Below, piece after piece: positions 10,035 to 22,477 of a DNA stretch of 64,000 nucleotides. The stretch covers positions 496,001 through 560,000 of the forward strand of contig JAWWNJ010000040.1 in NCBI GenBank assembly GCA_037176885.1, given 5' to 3'. Within the stretch, counting starts at the first letter, position 1. Each line of letters begins with the position of its first letter. Position numbers and translations under genes: made by a program. The notes beneath the pieces were generated by a model that worked only from the letters and a program-made list of their open reading frames with translations, was not told the DNA's origin and made no database searches. This DNA comes from Favolaschia claudopus (lineage: Eukaryota > Basidiomycota > Agaricomycetes > Agaricales > Mycenaceae).

Positions 10035-11617
10035 AAATCCAACTACCAATTTGTCCTCTGGATCATCTGCATTGAGATTGTGCATGATCTTCGCTATTTC
10101 AGTTTCTATTCCGGCTGCATCTTTGCTAATTCGGATTGATACACCATCAGGTAGTGTGAACTTTTCCATGCCTTGGTATTTTTCAGTAGCTACAACATCC
10201 TTTGTCAGAGATGGAAACATTTTCTCCAGGAATATCTTATCAGCAGCCGGATTATCAGTGAAGAAGACTTCTGGTTGAGATTGGCCATAACGATCTAGAT
10301 TCTGTCGAACTTTCTGTAGAGCAGATTCAAACTCCGCATGAGAGCTAGTAGCAACAAATGCCAGCACACGAGCCTCTCCAAACTCATTTGTCAGAGTTAA
10401 AGTAGCAGCAAATACTGATTCGCCATTGATTTTCATTATCTGTTTTGTTGTTTTGTAATGATGATCAATAGCACCAATGCGAAGACTTTTCATTGCTGCT
10501 TGTTGATCCATAGATTTCCCATGTTCCTCGATGTAGACATCATACATCATCCGAAGCCAAGTGCTGCTAGGAACAAATCCAGCATATCCTTTGGGATCAT
10601 CAAAGCTGCTGAACTCAGTGAAAGTTGGTAAATCTGCAGATGGTTGGGTTTTACAGAAATCATTCCCCCATGCCATGACTCCATCAAGATATTGAGCATG
10701 TAGTTTGTCAAAGTGAAGCCTGTGTAGCACCTGGAGACTATTGGAAAATTGCTTGGATCCCAATCCATAGTGGAACATTGTTCGCATGAGCTCGAACAGA
10801 GGCTTAGCCATAGCTGCTCTATGACTCAGGTGGGCAGGGAATTCATCAACAAGGTATCTAGGAAGGCCTTTCATGATTTCTTTATTCCAGCTCGTGAACG
10901 TCACAGTGAGTTTGCCTGCTGGCGATTTGCATTTAGTGCATTTGTAACGCCGCCCTATGAGATAAAAGCAACCATGCATATCAACCACACGTCGTGGCTG
11001 AGTGTACCCGTGATAAATCAATTGAGTTTTGCACGATTCGTTGGGGCAGCAAACATCTACAAAATAAAGTGGATCCCAGTAGAAGAAGCGGGGATTGTAC
11101 AGTGCCTCTGCATATGGCTTTGCAGCAGAGGATAATCTAGCCTTTGAATGTCCACCTAGGAGAAAGATACTAGAGCGCTGTGGAACCCAGAATGACTCGT
11201 GCTTCTTATATTGCTTGTCTGCATCATTTGTAGTAAATTTGTCGTATGCATCCTTGAGAAATGGTGACAAGGCAGCTCTCCTCCCTGTAGCTTCGTTCTC
11301 AAGGTCATCAGACAATGACTCATCTTGTGCACCTTGGCCATCTCCGTTGAGACCCAAAGTATCTTCATCAACGTCTAGATCATCATCATCCAATATCTGT
11401 TCAGAGTCAAGATCTGGAACTATGTAATCCACTCTGGGTTGTGAAGGTGCAGAATCTGAGGTTGAAGACACGGTAGAAGCTTTATCTAGAGCTGCAGACA
11501 AAGACTCTTGATGAATATTAGCGCCTAGACCCCAGTCTCCTAGATGTCTTTGACGGGGAGTGCCAGAACCTGCAGGAAGAGCCGAGATCAGAATTCGGGG
11601 AACACTTGAGGGTGCAT
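10035..11617 (-). pseudogene. Exonuclease gene, DUF6729-like N-terminal exon
   Basis: Large minus-strand exon after a 60-nt intron (11618-11677, GTGAGT..TTTACAG). It reads NAPSSVPRILISALPAGSG, then GTPRQRHLGDWGLGAN, an acidic region, and a domain with CCPNESCKTQLIYHG, YKCTKCKSPAG and HLSHRAAMAKPLFELMRT. Paired CxxxxC/CxxC motifs suggest zinc binding. A fungal domain of this kind preceding RNase D-type exonucleases is, to my memory, catalogued as DUF6729; function unknown. The exon continues through DHHYKTTKQIMKINGESVFA, a segment with a transposase-like look, and stops at KLVVGF where the LTR element entered. It rejoins 5188 in frame once the insertion is removed. Confidence 0.75.
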
Positions 11618-11677
11618 CTGTAAATCCCTGCCAGTTTTTGTAAGCCTTTTTCTAGGATCCAACAACAAAATACTCAC

Positions 11678-12420
11678 TCGATTGCCTGTATATTATTTGT
11701 TGATCGCTGGTCTGCCCACAGATTTCTTTGCTTTTTCACGGTCCGGATCACTATGTTGAGTAGAAGGACGGCCTCTTCGAGCGGCTGGAGAATTGTAAGT
11801 TCTTGACAGTACATGGACATTTTTGTGGCTACAAACCAGCTCCGCTGTCAACCCATGTGATCATCGAGCTAGATTGCGCTAGATCCTCTTGAGCTAGCCC
11901 CAAAATTGATTAATACTCTTGGGCAGTAAAATGAGAAGCCTTACAGCTGTCCTTGAAAGTATGCTGAACTGAAAATAATTTAGAAGTCAGTTTGAGCATT
12001 TAAATAGAAATAAAATTCTTACTGAATTGTTGGTCAGAACCTTTCCCAGTTTCAGGTTGAACATGGGGATGGACTGTAGACTGCACTATGGTTGTAAAGA
12101 ATTGTGAGAGCTGCAAGGTTTGAGGTAGGACAGCCTATACCTTGCTCTACATTTACTGATTTGTCTGATTTACTTGATTTCTGAGGACTTGGGCTTCCCG
12201 GTGCATTTCTTGGTAGAATAGGTCCCTGGGGGGATCTATACAACACTGGATCTGGGTCTGGTACATCTTTGAAGTAGTCTGGCGACTCCGGGGGATCGTT
12301 GCTCATGCTGGTAAAGGCCAAGTTATCAGATTTTGATGGCATCAATTGCCTCATGTATAGCCAGTCCGTCTGAACCAAACACCCAATACTTTGGCTGAGT
12401 ATCTGCAATATAACAAGACA
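11678..12420 (-). pseudogene. Possible 5' exons of the exonuclease gene
   Basis: Upstream of the DUF6729-like exon the minus strand holds short candidate coding pieces. One, at about 12330-12130, reads KSDNLAFTSMSNDPPESPDY and then a Pro/Ser-rich segment with SPQKSSKSDKS, followed by a possible GTATAG donor. Another, at about 11780-11678, encodes an AT-hook-like RRGRP stretch in one frame. The MSNDPPxSPDY opening resembles N-termini of related fungal proteins from memory. Splice sites could not be settled, so the start of the gene is unresolved. Confidence 0.35.
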
Positions 12421-12557
12421 GAGAAAATACACAGTAATAGTAAATCTTAAATCTCTCCTTTTCCCCCTTCTTTCTCTTTCCTTTTTTGGGTATTTTTTTG
12501 TAATTCTTTTTGGCAGCAACACGCACCGTAACCGAGCCCCTATGATTGCTTGCCGTC

Positions 12558-13654
12558 GATAGTGTTGCCGCGGCTCGGCTTCGGCTAGCTCGGCTCGGCT
12601 TTCGATGGCTTCGGAGCCTGGCTAGCCTACGGCTCAGAGGAATTTTTTAAACCTGTCATCGTATATGCACGCCATAAAACAGTATAGCATCCAAACACTT
12701 TTTCTAAGATTCTGAGACCACTGGCCAGCCATTGGACTCTCTCATCAGCACCGCGTAAATTTATTTTTAAATCTTTCCCATCGGTGACGAAATCACTGCT
12801 GAGATGGCACAAACGCGAGGTATTCAGTCGAACCTCAAGAGAAAAGCCTAAGGGCGCATTCAAGGTCATTTTGGAGCCCTGCCACAATGGGTAGCGGGCA
12901 AAGATATCGGATTATTTTTTGCTCCCTCTAGGGCCGTATTATATCCGTATTATCCATGATATAATAATATTATAACATTTCGTAATATAATTATGGACCG
13001 CACTACAGTATAGTCCTTTGGCTGGAAGGCCTAAAACGTACGCCTAGGCCCGTGACTAGCCTGTTCACGAATTGCAACGGGACGGTCACTGCCCATGAAA
13101 TGCAGAGCCAATAATACTGTTATGGAGTCATCTCAAGTCTTGCTTACAGCAATTCCTGGCAAACACCAATTCGAAAATTTGGGCTCCTCAGACTCCTTCT
13201 CGCGTTTTTGGCGTTACAAAAAATCGTTCTGAGTTCTGAAGGGAACAGCTAGCGTCTCGACCTGGTGGATAACCCCAGGGAGCCAAACTGCGCTCCGGCT
13301 TCAAGAATGGGCTGCTAGCGTCTCGAGATCCAGAATTATTCGGGCCTCAATTTTAATTTTCCTGAACTCAGAATTACCCAAAGAGCTCAAAAAACATGGT
13401 CCGAAGTTTTTCCTACGCGGCGGCTAAATTTTCGGCCGAGAAACTTTCCCCAGTTTTGCCCCTTGACGAAATCTGTCGCAATCTTGACTCAAAGCCCAGG
13501 ACTTTGGTGGAATCGAGTGGTGATTTCTCTCTCTTCGAAAACGGCTATCGTGCACTTGGCCTTCTGCGCGATCACCTTGCGGCTGTAAGGGGAGAAGGGC
13601 CCAGGAGCCAAGTCGATAACAAACCTGGGGATCAGAGATCCCCAGTGAACTACT
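12558..13654. other. Mostly non-coding; one hAT-like end
   Basis: At 12558 the sequence TAGTGTTGCCGCGGCTCGGC followed by GCTCGGCTTCGG-type repeats looks like a single end of a hAT MITE; no matching second end was found. Short AT-rich runs (TATTATATCC near 12940) follow. No supported gene is seen up to the next MITE at 13655. Confidence 0.35.
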
Positions 13655-14950
13655 TACTCGGTGTGACCAAAAGTAACCGGAATTTGGGTTTTTAGAGCGG
13701 AATTTCAAAACTCAAACAACTCCAAGTGATACAGGGCTCCTCTAAATCATCTTTTCTACGACTTCCATGATATGGGCCTGGCATGCAATGTTTTGTTTTG
13801 AGTTGGTGATTTAATCTTTGAAAGTGGACCAATTTGGAAATATTTGCGCTGTCTGAAGGGGAGATGCCGGAGTTTCGAGCCAGTAAGTACCTCAGAAAGG
13901 TGCTTAGTATCCCAATAGTTTATAGATCCAATATTTAAGGTTGGGAGGTGTTTCCCGTTGTTCAGAGAGGGAGGCAACTCGGCACACCAATTTCCCGCCT
14001 CAAAGCATACATAGTGTTGCGGATTTAAGAGATTTGGCGGGCGTTTTGAAGTGCTTAAATTTAACACTTCGCTTGTGTACCGTGTGATGGAAGCAGTTGA
14101 GTGAGGCGTGATTCTTTCACGGTTCTATTCAGATGTTGGATTTAAACAGCTCAATTCAGCGCCCAACTGTTATAGCTATGCGCTTCGACTGTGGTCTTGA
14201 GTGTGTGCTGTAAACAGTTGCTCTTGTATCAGCCTTCCTCTAAAGCAATGAAAAACATCCAAATTATTATTTGAAAATTATCCTTAGAGCTGCGGGAACT
14301 GCAGGCAATATTTCAAGCATCGTCTCAGTCAGAGGAGTGGGTGCGTGGTGTTTTGAGTTTGTACTATCCTTAAATCAGTTCCTAAATTTTCCTTAAATTT
14401 TCACATAGTCACTACATATCTGCCACATAGTTGATGAAGATTTAAGCACTGTATGAAGTGTAGTAATTTGACACTATAGCCAAAGGTGTAGATTTTACAC
14501 ATCCCACAGGTGTTCACATTCAACGGTTGAAAGATCAGTGAAGTGTGAGAATCACGCAGTTGATCTCAAAGTGTGTTGATAAGACGTCTCTGAACCGTGT
14601 AAATCAAGCAGGCTATAAGGAGAGCGAACTGTGAAATTTCAACAATTTCTTGCAACTGTGTAAGTTAAACAGTTGAGCTATGTTTATATCTTGCAGCTTG
14701 TATGGCTCCTTCCCCATTGGGAACTGCTTAAATCTAACACTTCGCTTCGCTGAATTTCCCCCAACTATGACCTACATAAAAAGAATGTGTAATAATAGGA
14801 CAAAGAGACCATGAAACCTTTTGCCTGCCTTGTATGCAATGGTATACGCTTATAGACTGCCGATGGGGTCAGTTTGCCCAGCAGTCATCCACAAAATTTG
14901 GTTGAAAACACGCAATTTCCGATTCCGGTTACTTTTGGTCACACCGAGTA
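13655..14950. mobile_element. Tc1/mariner-type TIR element, 1,296 bp
   Basis: The ends carry inverted repeats of about 28 bp starting (TA)CTCGGTGTGACCAAAAGTAA, with TA dinucleotides at 13655-13656 and 14949-14950 fitting a TA duplication. The interior has no transposase frame. It contains repeated CAACTG/ACAGTTG and TAACACTTCGCTT words in both orientations. It shares its ends with the elements at 32993-33518 and 53338-54221, which have different interiors and lengths. Confidence 0.75.
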
Positions 14951-14994
14951 TATACAAGAGGTGACGTATGATATGACATAAGTGAGCACACAGC

Positions 14995-16219
14995 ATGATG
15001 TCTTCGAGACAGACAACTTCTGCCCAAGTCAGAAGATGTCATAGCTGTGGATTCCCTGACAGCGGCCTCTTCTTCCTCCGCATGTGTTCCCTGTGCCGGC
15101 TACAACGATGTCAGCGACAAAGCATTCGCACACTTGAACGTCGCCCCAGAAACACCGCTCTTTGTTATTTATTGCTTTCCAGAGGTGCGAATACTGTACG
15201 TCGAGAGAAGTGAAGGAGAGCGCGGTGTTGTACTGCGCGATGTTCTTCCGAAACTCCTTGGCCTGTGCATCTTGGCTTGTATACAGTCGTGCCAGCGCAT
15301 CCGGGGCCGCCTGGCGGACTTCCCAAACGAGGGGCCAAAGCGGGATTTTGGGCAGGCGGTCAGTCAAGAGGTCGCATATCTCTGTCTCTGACCGTTTCAA
15401 GATATCTAGAAGAATGAAGATCGAAGCCAAGCATGCGAGGTGGGGTATATTTGATCAGCGCAAGCAATCGTCTGAGTTACTAGTAGTTCGCCGTAACACA
15501 TCCATAGTGTCATATCACACTCTCAATCCTTTCTAGTGAGCACAAAATGAGCACGGATCTGCACGCAGTTCAGCGTGGCCGCTGACGAGTGCCGCTTCAT
15601 AAAAGTCAAGAATCTGAATAATAGAGTAGATGAGGCCAAAGGAAAGAATTAACGCCGGTGGGTCAACGCACCTTCTCTGCAAGACGACACCCAACCCACT
15701 TCTGCTCGAGCTCCAAGGTATGTCCATTGAATCTGGGACTCTGTAAGAAAACCACGTATGGAGGTGAAATGACAGCTTTACAAAAGGTTGTACACCGACT
15801 GCCCAGTAGGGTCTTTTTCCACGTTGATCATCTTGACCATGGAAAGTATCCCGCCAAGACTCTCCTGATACAGCTTTTTCAATAAAAGTCAGTACTCGTA
15901 TGTCAGCGTACAGTGCCAGCAGCTCACTACTGACGATATCAATTTCGCGCAAGAGCTCGACCGGGCATTGCGCCTCACCAGTTGTTCGATGGAGCTAAAA
16001 ACGTCCAGTCAGAATAAGGCACCGGTACCGAGCCGTGGCATCTACCTCCTTGACCTCCTTGCAGAACCCATAGCATAGATTGAGTACAGGGAGTTTAGCA
16101 ATCTCCGTGCCCCGTGGAATACTCATTAGGATTCGGATGGTTGTGTGAGGGCGACGGGAATGGCCACAGCGGTACTTACTTATGATGTGTGAGGCGTGCA
16201 AAGCGATGGCTGTCGTCAA
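14995..16219 (-). CDS. Unresolved multi-exon gene with Helitron-like segment
   Basis: Three minus-strand coding-like blocks: about 16219-16000 (IPRGTEIAKLPVLNLCYGFC), 15970-15533 (ELLREIDIVSSELLALYADI) and 15430-15029. The last contains ALARLYTSQDAQAKEFRKNI followed by AQYNTALSFTSLDV, closely resembling from memory the segment just before or within the N-terminal domain of fungal Helitron helicases (FRxNIRxYNxALAFTS). The conserved HGE-type motifs expected next are absent; the frame turns into unrelated sequence and stops at 15029. Either a captured Helitron fragment or a chance resemblance in a hypothetical gene. Introns are not resolved. Confidence 0.35.
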
Positions 16220-18520
16220 TCATTTCAAAGTTTGAATGGTGGTGGATTTACGGTGATGGGCCATCAATCAGCCGGTAACCAACTTGGGATTTTGATGGTC
16301 CAAGTATCTTGATTCTTGACGCGGTTTAGCCAATTTATAGCTGGATAAGGCCGCCGGTCACTACCGCTTAAGTACAGTACCTCAGTCCAACTTAAAGTAA
16401 ATCTGAGCTCGAAAATCGAATCTGCCTCAAAACCGGCCAACTCAGACCGAGATACTCGCTGTCACCAAAAGTGACCAGAATCAGAAATTGCGTATTTTTA
16501 ACCAGATTTTGTGGACGAAGGCTGAGCAAATTGATCCTATGGGAGGTGTATGATCATCTACCATTGAGTAGGCGGTACCCCACGTGGGACCATTGCCTTA
16601 CTGTACCATTTCGACCAAAGATTCATCAAACTTATGTAATTTCTCAGTCCGAGATTCCCGAAAAATTTTGTTTTGAATTATGTAAGGCGATTTTTGCACA
16701 CATCAAATGAAAAAGGTTGTATGGTCTTCAAGGGCCTTCCGAGATAAGAAATTTCCTTATATACCATCAATATCAGCTCAAACCAAAAATGTATGTTTCT
16801 CTTTCAATTTCTGCTCGTTTCCCCTCAACTAAAGCCTACCCGGCGTCGTTTTAGACCTTTTCAGCTCTTCCTGCTGCTCATTTTATGAACATCAATTCGA
16901 AGCTGTATAGTTTTTTATGGTGCTTTCTTTCTTCGCTGTTGCCCCGGGACGTCGTGCTCAATGCCAATATTAGCTTGGAAACGAAATTGTGAGTCACTCG
17001 TCTGATTTCCTCTCATTTTCCTTGGACCCAAGCATTCACAGCAAGGTTTGAGGCTATATTCAAGGATATTATTTAGCGAGAACTTCCCCAGAATGTTGTT
17101 ATCGAGGGCCGCTTGACTCGGTGCCAATAGTTTAATTACACAATATGAATAGACTTGGACGTCCTGATCCAACACGGAAAACCGCCGTAATTATCGTCTC
17201 ACCCATTCCGGCAATTGGCCATTGCAGATAGGTATATAGGAGTTAGAAAGGCGCCAAAGGTTTTCCAGGAAGGTGAATACGGCAATCTATCACAACTCCC
17301 GGTGAAGGCAGTGCACATCATAGGATCACCGGCTAATGTTCCGATCAGATGGCCATGTACTTGGCCTCATCTGACATGGATAATGAGCCCATGTCCCATG
17401 TCGGTTGAGAGAAAGGAGAAAAATTGAAAAAAAGGGAGAGAAAAAAGAGAGAAAAGGGAGAAAAAGAGAGAAGATTTCAAATTGTATTACAAGGGTCACC
17501 GCGTTTACAGCTTTGTATTGCGCAAACCAAGCCTCCCGGGCTTTTGATTGCTGTCCTGTCCCATGTTGTTGCGGTGATTTCCGTGTCCCAAGTCTAAACG
17601 GGGTGTAGTCCTCATTTGGACATGGGACAGCCAATCGTTTTTCAAGATAACAGACGAGATACTTAATCGAAAGGTGATTATCTGTTGGTAACTTACCGGG
17701 ATCCTCTCCCACGTCACTATGACGCGTCAATTTCCACCTCTCAACTTTCTCTAGCTCTCCCGTCTCGCGATGCAGCTCAAACCTCAATAATCTGTTTCTA
17801 CGCTTCAAGTTATGTACTGCGGGCTTCAAGAACAATATCTTACTCCAGAAAATTCGACCTCGGCAACTTTTAGAATTCTGCACTGGCAGCAAGATAAAGA
17901 TTAGAATGAAATTTCATTCTCATCTCTCTCGACGGCAGTTCCCTTCCAATGAACAATCTCCCATTCCTCCATCTGGTTTGACAACAAATACACTCACCTC
18001 TGCCTCTTCTGTCTCCGGATTTCCCGGGAGCGTCATGGTTCACTACTTCAATCAACATCACCATCAAAATACAACCTCAAGTTTCTCATTCACTCTCTGC
18101 TGTTTTCCCCCGAAACGAAACACACCCAGCCTCGTTCAGATCTCCCCCATCGCTTCCCTTCCGGGGGTAGGCTGAGGCTCGAAAAAAAAACTTTTGTAGG
18201 TCAAAGGTTTTCACACAGGGAATGGGCTGTACTGCATCCCTATATGCCTATGGACCTCCAAACTCGCTGATGAGCGGTGATTTGGTTCACGGGTGAAAAC
18301 CTTGGAATGCGCGGCATTTCTGATCTTTTGATGGCGGCGCACCTGGATCAGAGAAACACGGTCACGAATCACGATGAGGAAGCAGCGAATGTCGGCTGAT
18401 CGACAAGGGGGCACCGGAACAAAAAATTTTGACCCTGGGCCGATTTTGGCGTTATTTTGGCTCAGGAATCCGAATCTGAAAAGCAAGAGTTGAGGCGATT
18501 CTTCGTCGTCAAGATCCAGC
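16220..18520. other. No supported gene; TE debris and polypurine tract
   Basis: At 16453 a lone end (TA)CTCGCTGTCACCAAAAGTG resembles the CTCGGTGTGACC family, but no partner was found. At 17387-17480 the sequence CCCATGTCCCATGTC is followed by about 80 nt of nearly pure purines (AGAGAAAAAAGAGAG type); the same CCCATGTCCCATGTC plus purine pattern recurs at 28577-28650. Reading frames of 60-190 codons overlap on both strands and none has convincing coding features. Confidence 0.4.
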
Positions 18521-18939
18521 TATGGTGCGGATCACTTAGTCACCACCACATTTGTGCAAGTCCCAAATCCGCCGGAGGCGAAAACCTTTACAAAAATGCA
18601 CTTCGTTGCCTGTTTTTTGCCTTCAGAACAGTGAGCAAATATCACTCAGTTTCAATGTAAAGGGCTTACAATGTGCTTTCTGAACAGCATATTGAACGTA
18701 AGAAATCCTCCCAACCCACTTCTACCAGCTTTGTGAGGCATATGTGGTGTGCAGTCCCAATTTAACACCATGAAAAATCTATTACTCAGTCAGATCTGCT
18801 CTAATTTAAAATCCCTCTTGGGAAAGTGTTTCTCTTACTGAGATGAGCATTTTGGCAATAGGAATAGGAAATCAGCCTTTTTTCGGGTGAGTAATAACGG
18901 TTGTCACAAAGTGGTGGTGACTAAGTGAACCGCACCATA
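18521..18939. mobile_element. Tc1/mariner-type MITE, divergent subfamily, 419 bp
   Basis: Terminal inverted repeats TGGTGCGGATCACTTAGTCA at the left and its near-complement at the right are flanked by TA at 18521-18522 and 18938-18939. The ends are close relatives of the 427-bp family at 24932, 27985 and 61193, but the interior differs. No coding capacity is seen. Confidence 0.75.
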
Positions 18940-20299
18940 TTTTTTGGTTGAAAGAAATTAATATTTTTCCTGAATTTTTTTCTGAACAGATCTCGTCAAG
19001 CTTCGAAAAATTGTCCGAGGGCTTGGTGGACTAACTACGTAAGCATTACGGCATTGATATGCCTTATCGGGTAATGATTTGTACTATAAAAGGTAGTATC
19101 TCCGGAGCAAAAAACTGCGTATAACTTTTGAACCGCTGATCGGGGACACTTTTGAACTGTGAATTCGTGTTCAGTGAGTGGATTTGCATTGGATTTTGGC
19201 CACATGTACTTTTTTACATTTCCGGTGCCCCCCTTGCTGATCGAGCTTCATCAACTTGGGAAAATAACGACTGGTAGGACCCCTGTCAATCAACTATGAG
19301 GCCTGCCAGGCAAAATCCGGATTTTGGGACATCTTATCCGGACCCCATATTAGGAATATCTTATCCGAATTCAGACCAGGCCTCACCTAAGGTCGCTGTA
19401 TTATCCGGACCATTGACCAGGCCTCAGGCCGCAGAAAGTTGGCTAAAATCAGGAAAAAAGTGCAGAAAAATCGAAATTTTCGCCGCACGGCTCGTTTGGC
19501 GTCTCCACGGCTCCAGGTGATAAAGCGAAGGCTTTGTTGGGCCCGCGTATCATTTCTACGCGCTCGCCAACGTGTCAATGCCGGAAGTTCTCGAAATAGG
19601 TCTGTTTTTCGACCTGAGATCTTGTGGATTTCCCCTGATTTGGCGCAAAGCTCTACAGCCGCAGATTCTCGTCAAAACTATCGGCAATCTGTCGGTCAAG
19701 GTTATCCGCACCCCGGCAGGCCTAGTCTGCGATCCCCCATGCTTTATCCGAACCTTCGGCCAGCCCTCGCCGCCCAAATGTTGATTTCTCATCCGAATCC
19801 GGGCAGGGTTGGCGCGATTTTGGGGCATATTTTATCCGAATTGAAAATTTCCCTAGCAGGCTTCATACAGTGCAACTAGGCACTTGTCTTACACCGGCCG
19901 GTACGGCCGGGAAAAAAAATTGTGATTTTTTTGACCATTTTCGGCGAACTCAGCGCCTCAAAATACAACGATTTACGCCTTCAGACCAAATATTCCCACG
20001 GTGTTTCACTTTCTCGGGCCCAGCTGGCCGAGAAATTGCACCCGTTCCCTTCGGATCTGTCATCTTGCTCTTCTCTTCTCATGCCTGCCCCCACGAAACA
20101 ACGCTGCAAGCGGCCCAGACGAAGAAATTAGCCCAGACAGCACGCTCAAAGGCAGCTGAAGCCAGTGCCCAAACCGAGGACCCGGACTTCGTGGATGAAA
20201 CCGAGTTTGAGGGAGATGATCAGGTGGAAAAAGAAGGTGTGGGTGGGGATCGAAGCACAAGCCGCTTACGGACGCCCAGGTGTGTACTCCGCGCATGCG
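18940..20299. other. No clear gene; TTATCCG-rich repeats
   Basis: Between about 19310 and 19850 the words TTATCCGGACC and TTATCCGAAT recur irregularly on the plus strand with no recognisable product. At about 20100-20290 a plus-strand frame with charged composition (KKLAQTARSKAAEASAQTED) may be an exon fragment of a gene broken by the array that starts at 20308. This is not strong enough to call. Confidence 0.3.
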
Positions 20300-20307
20300 T
20301 ATGCGAT

Positions 20308-21386
20308 GGTTAACCGACCGATCAACTGGGTCCACTCAACATGTCAGGTCTCACAGCCACCTCTCTCACCCGCCAAACGACGTTCCGAGCTGCCGAAGCT
20401 GAGTGTGACGTGACTGTAACATCACACTCGACGACTTTCTCGCTCGTTTTCTTGCGATTCCTCGACGATTTCGCTTCTAGCCTGCCTTCAGCCGCATCTG
20501 GAGGGTGTAAAACGCCGCTGAACAGTCAAAACACGCTCTCTGTGGTCTTCAACACATCAAAACGGCTCGATTTAACATGCCTACCTCAAATACTACTTGC
20601 CTCTTTGTGCTCCCCGACATTGACGCGTCTTGGCAGCGGGGACTAAGGAAAACACTGGGGATTGTCTGCTGCAGCTCGGAATATCGTCTCATGAGCTCGA
20701 TTTAGTCCATCGGCTAGCACATCTACAAGGGAAAATCAAGTACCTCACCAATATTGGCCCAATGTACACACTCGAAGCACACAAACGCTCTGACTCCTTG
20801 AGTCGTCCCTCCCTCCGAGACCTTCACTTCAAACAAAATCCGCAAGCTTATTGGGCACGGCACGAGCTGAGCATCATATCTCTTGGCATAACTTCAACGA
20901 GTCACCATCCCAAGATTTTCTGGCCTTCTGCTCTCTCTCAGTGGGTTCGAACTCTAAATCACAGGTCTTCAAACCTTGTAGCTCCCATTCAAGTAATTCT
21001 GCTGGTACGAACCTTCACTAGCTTCCCATTTCGTAGTCAACGAATTGATTTTGTATATGAATTCCCTCAATTTACTGGCTGCTCGTGTATTTCATTGAAG
21101 AATAAGTTGGAATAAGTGTTACTTGAGTCTTTATATTCAGTTGCATTGCAAGAATCCCACGAAGACAAGCATTGAGCATTTTTACGACGTGTGGGCAACG
21201 GTAATCACGACCTCGGTGCTCGTGGCTCCGGGACCATTATAGTGATTAAGTAAACTGACTTTGAATTGTTTTTTGAGCGTGCAATGAACTTTTGGAGTTC
21301 TCCTTTCTTTCTTTCTTTTTCTTTCTTTTTCCTTCTTTTTGCGCGTTTTTCCCCTTATGGACACCCAGTAGTATGGTCGGAAAACC
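20308..21386. mobile_element. TIR element, array copy 1
   Basis: 1,079 bp, from GGTTAACC to GGAAAACC, preceded by the intact 8-bp target duplicate and followed by spacer TGCGAT (21387-21392). It contains a T/C-rich tract (CTTTCTTTCTTT) about 60 bp inside the right end. The longest interior frame (20630-21115, plus, 161 codons) lacks an early ATG and a recognisable domain. Confidence 0.85.
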
Positions 21387-21392
21387 TGCGAT

Positions 21393-22471
21393 GGTTAACC
21401 GACCGATCAACTGGGTCCACTCAACATGTCAGGTCTCACAGCCACCTCTCTCACCCGCCAAACGACGTTCCGAGCTGCCGAAGCTGAGTGTGACGTGACT
21501 GTAACATCACACTCGACGACTTTCTCGCTCGTTTTCTTGCGATTCCTCGACGATTTCGCTTCTAGCCTGCCTTCAGCCGCATCTGGAGGGTGTAAAACGC
21601 CGCTGAACAGTCAAAACACGCTCTCTGTGGTCTTCAACACATCAAAACGGCTCGATTTAACATGCCTACCTCAAATACTACTTGCCTCTTTGTGCTCCCC
21701 GACATTGACGCGTCTTGGCAGCGGGGACTAAGGAAAACACTGGGGATTGTCTGCTGCAGCTCGGAATATCGTCTCATGAGCTCGATTTAGTCCATCGGCT
21801 AGCACATCTACAAGGGAAAATCAAGTACCTCACCAATATTGGCCCAATGTACACACTCGAAGCACACAAACGCTCTGACTCCTTGAGTCGTCCCTCCCTC
21901 CGAGACCTTCACTTCAAACAAAATCCGCAAGCTTATTGGGCACGGCACGAGCTGAGCATCATATCTCTTGGCATAACTTCAACGAGTCACCATCCCAAGA
22001 TTTTCTGGCCTTCTGCTCTCTCTCAGTGGGTTCGAACTCTAAATCACAGGTCTTCAAACCTTGTAGCTCCCATTCAAGTAATTCTGCTGGTACGAACCTT
22101 CACTAGCTTCCCATTTCGTAGTCAACGAATTGATTTTGTATATGAATTCCCTCAATTTACTGGCTGCTCGTGTATTTCATTGAAGAATAAGTTGGAATAA
22201 GTGTTACTTGAGTCTTTATATTCAGTTGCATTGCAAGAATCCCACGAAGACAAGCATTGAGCATTTTTACGACGTGTGGGCAACGGTAATCACGACCTCG
22301 GTGCTCGTGGCTCCGGGACCATTATAGTGATTAAGTAAACTGACTTTGAATTGTTTTTTGAGCGTGCAATGAACTTTTGGAGTTCTCCTTTCTTTCTTTC
22401 TTTTTCTTTCTTTTTCCTTCTTTTTGCGCGTTTTTCCCCTTATGGACACCCAGTAGTATGGTCGGAAAACC
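21393..22471. mobile_element. TIR element, array copy 2
   Basis: Identical by eye to copy 1, bounded on both sides by TGCGAT spacers (21387-21392 and 22472-22477). Same orientation. Confidence 0.85.
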
Positions 22472-22477
22472 TGCGAT

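Noticed and set aside
17326..17892. 188-codon minus-strand frame
   Set aside because: Its second half translates a polypurine/polypyrimidine tract (FSLFLPFLSFFSPFFSIFLL), which mimics a membrane segment but is low-complexity DNA.
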